A DNA stretch of 40,005 bases, from the IMG/VR virus record IMGVR_UViG_3300031825_000040, positions 1 through 40,005 of that record; one strand, written 5' to 3'. The notes beneath the pieces were generated by a model. It was not told where the DNA came from and searched no databases. It saw only the letters and a program-made list of their open reading frames with translations. Every line of letters starts with the position of its first letter. Within the stretch, counting starts at the first letter, position 1. The DNA is from a virus. Positions 13,602 through 18,844 of the stretch are shown piece after piece. The translations under genes were made by a program, and so were the position numbers.

Positions 13602-14647
13602 GCGCAAAGGTTACTGGAATGGTCTTCGAGCGGTACCCGGAGGGTGGTGGCGAGATGCTGCTGGCCCTTGCGCTCGCAGACCATGCCCACGACGACGGTA
13701 CCAGCATTTTCCCTTCGGTCGACCGACTTGCCGCCAAGACGCGGCAATCGCGGCGCGCCGTGCAATACCAACTCCGCCACATGGAGGAGTGCGGCTGGCT
13801 GATCCTCGTCAATGGCGGCAAGGGAGGGCGCAAGCCCGGAGCTGACTCGAAGGGACGAACACGCGAATACCGGATCAATCCTGCGTGGATGAACGGTGCA
13901 GAAATTGCGCCCTTTTCGGCAGTCCAGTCCCTCGATTCAAAGGATGCAAATTTTGCGCCGTTAGAAAGCGAGAAGGGTGCAACTGAAGACAAGAAAGGGT
14001 GCAAATCAGAACAAGAAAGGGTGCAATCTGAGACAGGAAAGGGTGCAACAGCTATTGCACCCGAATCATCAGTTAACCGTCATGAACCGTCAGTGAACCG
14101 TGGCGCGGGCGCGCCGGCAGGTCACATCACGAATCCGATGACGGGCGAGGTCAACCCCCGGCCAGTGCAGATCGCCGTCCTGTTGCGCAAGACCTACTCG
14201 ATGCCGGTCACGAGCAATTCCGCCGAGGTGCTTGAGATGACCCGGCTGGCCGTGACGGATCTCGAAATCGCCGAGCACATCGATGCCTTCCGGGTGAAGA
14301 AGCCTGGCGAGCAGCCGAATGCCCGCTACGTCCTGCGAATGATCGAATCGACGCGCAAGGCAGTGGCTGATGCTGATGCTGCGCCTGGTGTGTCGGGGGC
14401 GGCCGCCGTCGAAATCGGGGTTTGGTGGCGTTCAGCGTCCGGAATCGAGGCCAAGGGCGTCGATCTCGGTGTCAAGCGCTGTTCTGGCGAGCCGGAATGG
14501 GTTTTCAAGACGCGGGTGTTCCGTGACGCTGGCCCAGGCAAGTGGCGCGATGAGTGGGAAGCGGCGTTGCTCAAGTCCAAGAATTCGGCCTATGCCCAGG
14601 TGTTTGAGCAGTTCCATGGGCACCCGCCGGTTGAGGTACAAGCATGA
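13598..14647 (+). CDS. Replication initiator (O-like), winged-helix
   Basis: A 349-residue protein. Residues ~1-90 are a winged helix-turn-helix typical of phage replication proteins (GEMLLALALADHAHDDGTSI, SVDRLAAKTRQSRRAVQYQL). The centre (~105-170) is a low-complexity, Lys/Glu/Gln-rich linker whose DNA holds four exactly spaced 10-bp repeats. The C-terminal part (EYRINP onwards excluded) includes VLEMTRLAVTDLEIAEHIDA and a final domain ending SAYAQVFEQFHGHPPVEV. This is the lambda O layout, with the origin inside the initiator gene. No helicase, helicase loader or primase gene follows, so the C-terminal domain may recruit the host helicase directly. The start overlaps the DUF1364 stop (ATGA). 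Confidence 0.75.
   Translation: MSAKVTGMVFERYPEGGGEMLLALALADHAHDDGTSIFPSVDRLAAKTRQSRRAVQYQLRHMEECGWLILVNGGKGGRKPGADSKGRTREYRINPAWMNGAEIAPFSAVQSLDSKDANFAPLESEKGATEDKKGCKSEQERVQSETGKGATAIAPESSVNRHEPSVNRGAGAPAGHITNPMTGEVNPRPVQIAVLLRKTYSMPVTSNSAEVLEMTRLAVTDLEIAEHIDAFRVKKPGEQPNARYVLRMIESTRKAVADADAAPGVSGAAAVEIGVWWRSASGIEAKGVDLGVKRCSGEPEWVFKTRVFRDAGPGKWRDEWEAALLKSKNSAYAQVFEQFHGHPPVEVQA
13973..14048. repeat. Four 22-bp-spaced iterons, candidate replication origin
   Basis: AAGGGTGCAA occurs exactly at 13973, 13995, 14017 and 14039, a strict 22-bp period (about two helical turns), inside the initiator gene's linker region. A fifth diverged copy (AAGGATGCAA) lies at 13940. The intervening bases differ, so the period is conserved rather than a simple tandem duplication being preserved. 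Confidence 0.75.
14041..14062. repeat. Inverted iteron hairpin at the origin edge
   Basis: The last iteron's GGGTGCAA (14041-14048) is followed, after 6 bases, by its perfect inverse TTGCACCC (14055-14062), forming an 8-bp hairpin next to the iteron array. Confidence 0.6.
14075..14101. repeat. Three AACCGT repeats in helical phase
   Basis: AACCGT occurs at 14075, 14085 and 14096 (10 and 11 bp apart), directly after the iterons and their hairpin. One-turn spacing places all on the same DNA face, so this may be a second protein-binding element of the origin. Confidence 0.5.
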
Positions 14648-14895
14648 AGTGGACGCCGATGCGCCGGTTACGCGCGGCCGGCCCGCTTGAGGCGGAGACG
14701 CGAGACGAGGTTATAGGCCGTTGGCGCGGAAACCTGGTCTGGGTGCAGTACGACGAGGTTGGTTGGTACATCCGCGTCATCGATTCTCGGGGCTGCTACT
14801 CCTACGACGGCTATTGGCGCGAAAGCTACCACAAGACGGCAGAAGAAGCCGTTGCCGAGGCATTCCGTGGCGCATGTCTGCTGGAGCCAGCATGA
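14644..14895 (+). CDS. 83-aa phage protein
   Basis: Starts MKWTPMRRLRAAGPLEAETR and contains GRWRGNLVWVQYDEVGWYIR and YYSYDGYWRESYH-like aromatic segments. It is predicted to be a small beta-rich fold ending in a helix (TAEEAVAEAFRGACLL). It is coupled to the initiator by an ATGA overlap. Function unknown. Confidence 0.6.
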   Translation: MKWTPMRRLRAAGPLEAETRDEVIGRWRGNLVWVQYDEVGWYIRVIDSRGCYSYDGYWRESYHKTAEEAVAEAFRGACLLEPA

Positions 14896-14907
14896 GGGGA
14901 AAGCGCA

Positions 14908-15123
14908 ATGCGAACGGACGAAGCCTATCGGCACGAATGCGAAGTCAGGTGGTTGATCACGTTGGCACCGCCGGCGATCAAGATCTACCTGGTGGCGGTG
15001 GAGAAGCGCCGCGGATTGGAATCGGCGGAACGGCTTCGGCGCGACGCGCGGGCGGCTTGGGAGGCAAAGCACCGACTAGGCCGAGCAAGTATGGAAATCA
15101 GCGGGTCCAGCACCAGGGCATGA
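14908..15123 (+). CDS. 71-aa phage protein with RHECEVRW motif
   Basis: Starts MRTDEAYRHECEVRWLITLA behind GGGGAAAG. The RHECEVRW start, the YLVAVEKRRGLESAERLRRD middle and the WEAKHRLG end are a pattern I know from small phage proteins next to DUF1064 genes; the function is unknown. Its 3' half overlaps the DUF1064 gene in another frame. Confidence 0.6.
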   Translation: MRTDEAYRHECEVRWLITLAPPAIKIYLVAVEKRRGLESAERLRRDARAAWEAKHRLGRASMEISGSSTRA

Positions 15124-15410
15124 GTTTCGATAGCAGGCGGGAATTTGCTCGGTATCTGGAGCTGGCATTGCATGAGAGGGTTGGTCAGATCAGCGACCTG
15201 CGCCGCCAGGTGGTTTTCGAGCTCGCGCCGGCAGTGGTGATCCAGGGCAGGAAGCGGCCAGCGCTGCGGTACATCGCAGACTTCGTCTACCGCGAGGACG
15301 GCGCGGACAGAGACACAGTCGAGGATGTGAAGGGCAAGTTGACGGAAGGGTATCGCATCAAGCGGCACCTGATGGCTGTGCTCGGGTTTGAGATCAAGGA
15401 GATTCGATGA
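14937..15410 (+). CDS. DUF1064 nuclease-like protein (start uncertain)
   Basis: The conserved family core runs from PSKYGNQRVQHQGMSFDSRR through LELALHERVGQISDLRRQV to YIADFVYRED, VEDVKG and YRIKRHLMAV. The D...(E)DVK arrangement resembles a PD-(D/E)XK nuclease active site. The position suggests a RusA-like junction-processing role, which is inference. SKYGN lies upstream of the ATG at 15120, which overlaps the previous stop and would otherwise be preferred; hence a start upstream is needed. I use the ATG at 14937; a TTG at about 15057 is an alternative. The gene therefore overlaps the previous gene out of frame by at least 60 and perhaps 187 bp. Confidence 0.7.
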   Translation: MRSQVVDHVGTAGDQDLPGGGGEAPRIGIGGTASARRAGGLGGKAPTRPSKYGNQRVQHQGMSFDSRREFARYLELALHERVGQISDLRRQVVFELAPAVVIQGRKRPALRYIADFVYREDGADRDTVEDVKGKLTEGYRIKRHLMAVLGFEIKEIR

Positions 15411-15499
15411 GCGCCGGGGAGATTTGCGAAGGCTTCGTGGTTTTCATGATGGCCGTCATTGTGGGGTCGGTCCTGTGGGGTTTGATGCGCCATGAGTGA
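15407..15499 (+). CDS. 30-aa single-pass membrane peptide
   Basis: MSAGEICEGFVVFMMAVIVG plus SVLWGLMRHE. Residues 9-26 form one hydrophobic helix. It is linked by ATGA to the DUF1064 stop and overlaps the next ATG by 8 bp. Too small to assign. Confidence 0.45.
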   Translation: MSAGEICEGFVVFMMAVIVGSVLWGLMRHE

Positions 15500-15932
15500 A
15501 AACCAAGACCGGAGAATGATCGGGGAGGCGCTGCGTGCTGCTTTCCTGCGTGGTGAGGCTGTAGTGGCCGCGCATTTCGCCCAATGCCTCGGCATAAGCC
15601 GCCAGGGCGTGAGCGGTTCGCTGGAGCGTTTGGAAAAGCGCGGGCTTATACGTCGGCATCAGGGGAAGCGCACTGGCAGTGCAACGCCGCCGGTGATTTG
15701 GACATGTGTGGATGCCGCCGCGATGGAGAGCTTCGTTCCGAAACGGATGAAACGAGGTCATATGTCAGCGAGGCAGAGGTTGGCATATGAAGCTGCTCCT
15801 CTGCTGGAGGCGTGGGGTATCCGGTTGGCGGATATAGATTTGCCTGTTAGGCGTCATGTGATGTCGCGGACTGAAGACGATCTGGATGGCGATATTGAGG
15901 AGAAAGTTAGCGATATGGACCAGATTCAATGA
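15492..15932 (+). CDS. Winged-helix DNA-binding protein
   Basis: A 146-residue protein. The helix-turn-helix lies near residues 25-55 (AAHFAQCLGISRQGVSGSLE, then RLEKRGLIRRHQGKRTG), a MarR-like winged helix. The C-terminal half is helical and acidic. It sits in the late part of the early rightward operon just before the Q-like gene and may tune expression there. The regulated site is unknown. Confidence 0.65.
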   Translation: MSENQDRRMIGEALRAAFLRGEAVVAAHFAQCLGISRQGVSGSLERLEKRGLIRRHQGKRTGSATPPVIWTCVDAAAMESFVPKRMKRGHMSARQRLAYEAAPLLEAWGIRLADIDLPVRRHVMSRTEDDLDGDIEEKVSDMDQIQ

Positions 15933-16138
15933 TCCATCCTAGCTATATGTACCGACTGACTCCCGAAGAGGTCGCAATTCGACACCAGGAGGAGGCGGCG
16001 CGAGCAGACAAGGCATGTGGGGATTGTTCGAATCGATCGCCATTCAAGGATGCCGACGGGGAGAGAGAGCGAGTTTGCAAGTTCAAGCGCCGTCAGTACG
16101 GCAGACGATGCGAGTTGTTTGAGCGGGGAAACGGATGA
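15929..16138 (+). CDS. 69-aa Cys-rich phage protein
   Basis: Starts MIHPSYMYRLTPEEVAIRHQ and contains ACGDCSNRSPF, then VCKFKRRQYGRRCELFE. Four cysteines in a CxxC...C...C pattern could hold zinc. It is coupled by ATGA overlaps at both ends. No family recognised beyond this. Confidence 0.6.
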   Translation: MIHPSYMYRLTPEEVAIRHQEEAARADKACGDCSNRSPFKDADGERERVCKFKRRQYGRRCELFERGNG

Positions 16139-16575
16139 CGATAGAGGCGAGACTGGAGAACTGGGGTAGGGTGGTTAGAGACCCAAGGTGGCAGCCAAAA
16201 CACTGTGCATCTTGGGCAAAGCTGGCGACCGCTCTAAGTCGGCAGGACGATTGTGGTGCGCCTCAACAGGTTGTGCCGCTGGACGTAGAAGACGGTTGGT
16301 TGCTCGAGCAAGCTTGGCAGGCGATCCATGACCCGCTTGCGAAACGTCTCCTGCAATATCACTATGTGCACCGGCTGTCGGCCGAGTTGGTATGTCGAAT
16401 CCTAGTGCGGAAATATGGTCAGTCTCCGAATACGCTCAAACATTGGAAGGTGCGTCACGCTAAGGCCATGACGGTGATGTCGCATGTCCTGGATGGAATC
16501 CGTGCACGCGAGCTGGTCGTAACGCACGCCGACAGGCTGATCGCCGAAGTATCGGGAAGGAATGTGATGGTATGA
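16135..16575 (+). CDS. Q-like late antiterminator/regulator
   Basis: A 146-residue protein beginning MTIEARLENWGRVVRDPRWQ. LENWGRVVRD at the start, LDVEDGWLLEQAWQAI, and RLLQYHYVHRLSAELVCRIL match small Q-type antitermination proteins of lambdoid phages, whose C-terminal helices resemble sigma region 4. The strongest support is position: it ends the early operon and is followed at once by a promoter, a leader and a strong terminator that precede the head genes. It should load on RNA polymerase at the late promoter so that it reads through the terminator. Confidence 0.7.
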   Translation: MTIEARLENWGRVVRDPRWQPKHCASWAKLATALSRQDDCGAPQQVVPLDVEDGWLLEQAWQAIHDPLAKRLLQYHYVHRLSAELVCRILVRKYGQSPNTLKHWKVRHAKAMTVMSHVLDGIRARELVVTHADRLIAEVSGRNVMV

Positions 16576-16606
16576 CGGAAGCCGATGCGGAGGACCGAGT
16601 TCCAAC

Positions 16607-16635
16607 TTGCAAAATCACTAGAGTTGCATTATTCT
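16607..16635 (+). promoter_or_regulatory. Candidate late promoter (pR'-like)
   Basis: TTGCAA (16607-16612), a 17-bp spacer and TATTCT (16630-16635), 31 bp after the Q-like gene. The predicted start is near 16642. Confidence 0.55.
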
Positions 16636-16641
16636 TCGTGA

Positions 16642-16770
16642 CAGATTACTGATTGCCCATCGCGGCGTTACCGGTTCAGACCGAGACATAGCATCCCATA
16701 GGAGGGGTGCGTGTCTCTGAACGGAACGCGATGGATCCAAAGCCCGCCCGGTTCGCCGCGCGGGCTTTTT
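16642..16770 (+). ncRNA. Putative late leader RNA
   Basis: An RNA of about 129 nt would run from the late promoter to the terminator at 16739-16776, as the short transcript between pR' and tR' does in lambda. It contains an imperfect stem, GTTCAG (16674-16679) with CTGAAC (16717-16722) and AGACA (16684-16688) with TGTCT (16712-16716). Confidence 0.4.
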
Positions 16771-16776
16771 CGTTTT
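16739..16776 (+). terminator. Strong intrinsic terminator before late genes (tR'-like)
   Basis: AAAGCCCGC (16739-16747) pairs with GCGGGCTTT (16760-16768). Inside it CGG-TTCG-CCG closes a stable tetraloop, and TTTTTCGTTTT follows. It should stop transcription from the late promoter unless it is antiterminated. Confidence 0.85.
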
Positions 16777-16793
16777 CCCTTATGGAGTTGCGC

Positions 16794-17063
16794 ATGAGCA
16801 TCCTCGCATTCAAATCGGATTTCCGGAAGCTGGTCGACGCACTCGCGCGTCTTGTGGTGGTTCTTGCGGCATTGTTCTGTAAGGCATTCGCGGGCTTTTG
16901 CCGCTGGGCTTGGGGGCAGCTGCCGTCCGCAAACGCACACTTGGCTCTGTTGGGTCTGCCACGGGTTTGTGGGCTGAATGCTTTCGAGACGTTCCGCCTG
17001 CGCGCGGCGAAGCGCGGCCGCCCGACAGTGACGGCGCGCTGGCGTATGTGCCCATCCATCTGA
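16794..17063 (+). CDS. Doubtful 89-aa ORF with one membrane segment
   Basis: Starts MSILAFKSDFRKLVDALARL after GGAGTTGCGC and has a hydrophobic stretch VVVLAALFCKAFAGFCRWAW. The C-terminal half is Arg-rich and looks non-coding. It fills part of the 635-bp space between the Q-like gene and the first clear late gene. It could be a small hydrophobic late protein, but composition and lack of homology make it uncertain. The rest of this space holds only the promoter, leader and two hairpins. Confidence 0.3.
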   Translation: MSILAFKSDFRKLVDALARLVVVLAALFCKAFAGFCRWAWGQLPSANAHLALLGLPRVCGLNAFETFRLRAAKRGRPTVTARWRMCPSI

Positions 17064-17105
17064 TTTCTTCCTGGTTGTCTCCTCCCTGGCCTCTCGCCCG
17101 GGTTC

Positions 17106-17144
17106 GGGTACGGCGGCCCGCTACCTGCCGTACCCATTTCTTTT
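17106..17144 (+). terminator. Hairpin with T-rich tail
   Basis: GGGTACGGC (17106-17114) and GCCGTACCC (17127-17135) form a perfect 9-bp stem with a 12-nt loop, followed by ATTTCTTTT. It is terminator-like, 66 bp before the first late gene. Confidence 0.5.
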
Positions 17145-17210
17145 CCAGCCCCGCAGTGGCGCCCTGGGCATTGCTCCTGGTGCGATGCACATCATTGAGG
17201 TGCTAACCAC

Positions 17211-17477
17211 ATGTCCAGACAAGCTAAAACTGCGAAAACCTCGTTGCTCGGCGCTACGGTTCTCATGCGTTCTGCCGTCTGGTTGAATGGGCAGCGGGAT
17301 GTGCCTGCCATCGTGACGGGTATTGAGGAGCCAGATTTCGCTCCGGAGGATGCGATTGCTGTAGTCACGGTAACTGCTTTCCCACCGGCGGCCCCTTCGC
17401 GGTTCATCCGCGAGGTGCCTGTGTTCGCCAAAGAGCCGGCGCCGGAAATCGTGCCAGCCGCGTGGATCAGGCGGTAG
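17211..17477 (+). CDS. 88-aa late phage protein
   Basis: Starts MSRQAKTAKTSLLGATVLMR, with GAGGTG upstream. The N-terminus is basic, and a Pro/Val-rich body includes DVPAIVTGIEEPDFAPEDAI and ends VPAAWIRR. It is predicted beta-rich. It is adjacent (1 bp) to the next gene and so probably in one operon with it. No family recognised. Confidence 0.55.
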   Translation: MSRQAKTAKTSLLGATVLMRSAVWLNGQRDVPAIVTGIEEPDFAPEDAIAVVTVTAFPPAAPSRFIREVPVFAKEPAPEIVPAAWIRR

Positions 17478-17478
17478 C

Positions 17479-18102
17479 ATGATCGAGATCAATCTCAGGT
17501 CGAATGTGAGGGAGTTTCAGCGTGACCTCGACGACTTCGCCCGGAAGCAGATGCCATTTGCGACGGCGCAGGCGCTCAACGCGGTGGCCCTGAGGGTCCA
17601 AGCCAATGCAGTTGCTGACATGCAAAAGCAGTTGGACAGGCCGACGCCATTCACTCTCAAGTCTGTTGCGATGCAGCGGGCCACGAAGACGACACAACAA
17701 GCGGTAGTCTTCGTCAAGGACATTGCGGCCCGCTACCTTGAGCCCTATGAACTCGGTGGCGTGAACAAGCTGGATGGTAGGGCGCTGATCAAACCAGTGA
17801 CTCAGCGCCTCAACCAGTATGGCAACATTCCTCGCTCCACAGTGCGCCGCCTAGCGGCCCGTAAGAACGTCTTTGTCGGCAAGGTCAAGACGAAGGCGGG
17901 CACAGTAGATGGGGTGTGGCAGCGAACCAAAGCCGTACGGGGTAAGCGCGCCGGCATGAAGCTGATCGTGAAGTTCGAAGATGCACACAAGACGCTGCCG
18001 GTCCTCGGGTATAGGGCGGGTGCAAAGAAAACGGTGGCGGCCACGTTCGGGCCGGCGCTGGGAGCAGCCTACGCGAAGGCCATCAGCACTGCGAGGCGGT
18101 GA
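17479..18102 (+). CDS. Minor-tail-Z-like phage protein upstream of terminase
   Basis: A 207-residue basic protein starting MIEINLRSNVREFQRDLDDF. The blocks LARKQ-type helix (DFARKQMPFATAQALNAVAL), RYLEPYELGG, GRALIKPVTQRLNQYGNIPR and NVFVGKVKTKAGTVDGVWQR are the pattern of prophage proteins sometimes annotated as minor tail protein Z. In lambda the homologous function is at the tail side; here the gene lies before the terminase. It may be a head-tail completion protein placed at the left end of the late operon. The assignment is by pattern, moderate. Confidence 0.5.
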   Translation: MIEINLRSNVREFQRDLDDFARKQMPFATAQALNAVALRVQANAVADMQKQLDRPTPFTLKSVAMQRATKTTQQAVVFVKDIAARYLEPYELGGVNKLDGRALIKPVTQRLNQYGNIPRSTVRRLAARKNVFVGKVKTKAGTVDGVWQRTKAVRGKRAGMKLIVKFEDAHKTLPVLGYRAGAKKTVAATFGPALGAAYAKAISTARR

Positions 18103-18226
18103 GGCGCGTGGGGCCCCATTTTTTGAGCGGGTCCTTCCCTTTACTTAGTGCATCGCGGGCAATTGCGCGCCGCGATCTCACCCCAGCTATGAAGTCTGAA
18201 AGGTGTTCGCACCTGTTCGCACTTGT
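18103..18226. other. Candidate cos/packaging region
   Basis: A 124-bp gap directly before the small terminase gene. It holds GGGGCCCC near its start, an inverted repeat ATCGCGG (18152-18158)/CCGCGAT (18170-18176) and two GTTCGCAC octamers at 18205 and 18215. Lambda-type phages place cos just before the Nu1-like gene. The exact nick site cannot be told from sequence. Confidence 0.45.
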
Positions 18227-18447
18227 ATGACGACTGCCATTTCCATCCGCGAGTTTGCGCGCCGAGAAGGGTGCTCTGACACGCTGGTCCGGCGGGCTGT
18301 GAAGCAAGGCCGGCTAAGGCTTTCCGGGGATAACGGGCTCGATGCTTCGCTGGTCGGAACGGCCTGGCGCGAGTCCAATGCAAAGGGTGCGAACAGTGCG
18401 AACAAGGGTGCGAACACCCCTGCGAACAGTTCGCACCCTGTTCGCAC
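18205..18447. repeat. Array of GTGCGAAC/GTTCGCAC octamers
   Basis: Reverse-orientation copies (GTTCGCAC) lie at 18205, 18215, 18429 and 18440. Forward copies (GTGCGAAC) lie at 18387, 18396 and 18408, with a 7-base copy at 18421. Two clusters flank and enter the 5' part of the small terminase gene. They could be terminase-binding sites like the R sites of lambda cosB. Confidence 0.6.
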
Positions 18448-18844
18448 CCCGCCGCCGGCGCAGATAGCTCCGCCGGTAGAGGTGCGCGACGACGAGTCGC
18501 CCGCCGATGCGGCGCGCAGGATCGTTGATTCCGACGTGGCGCTGCTGGACTATGCAGGCGCCCTGGAGAAGAAGGAAAACTATCTCGCGCTGCTCCGGCA
18601 GCTCGAGTACGAACAGAAGGCCGGCTCACTGGTCGAGCTGGATGTCGCGTCAGCAATCCTGTTTGAGGAGTTTCGGGCACAGCGTGATGCATGGCTGAAC
18701 TGGCCTACCAGGGTAGGTCCGATTCTCGCCGCCGAGCTTGGCATCGAAGCCGATCGGGTAACGGAAGCTCTCACCGCGCATGTCCACAGTCAAATCGCCC
18801 AGCTCGGCGAGCCGGAAGCCAATTTCACGGGAGCAGAAGGCTGA
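18227..18844 (+). CDS. Terminase small subunit (Nu1-like)
   Basis: A 205-residue protein. An N-terminal helix-turn-helix (SIREFARREGCSDTLVRRAV) of the Nu1 DNA-packaging type is followed by a low-complexity linker (KGANSANKGANTPANSSHPV) encoded by the octamer array, and a helical C-terminus (YLALLRQLEYEQKAGSLVEL) for oligomerisation and large-subunit contact. It recognises the packaging site. The start is uncertain: the ATG at 18227 has no good ribosome site, and a GTG at 18203 would add eight residues. It overlaps the large subunit by 65 bp. Confidence 0.82.
   Translation: MTTAISIREFARREGCSDTLVRRAVKQGRLRLSGDNGLDASLVGTAWRESNAKGANSANKGANTPANSSHPVRTPPPAQIAPPVEVRDDESPADAARRIVDSDVALLDYAGALEKKENYLALLRQLEYEQKAGSLVELDVASAILFEEFRAQRDAWLNWPTRVGPILAAELGIEADRVTEALTAHVHSQIAQLGEPEANFTGAEG

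Noticed and set aside
18205-18447. CRISPR-like array
   Set aside because: The repeats are 8-bp, palindromic and irregularly spaced, without spacers of uniform length.
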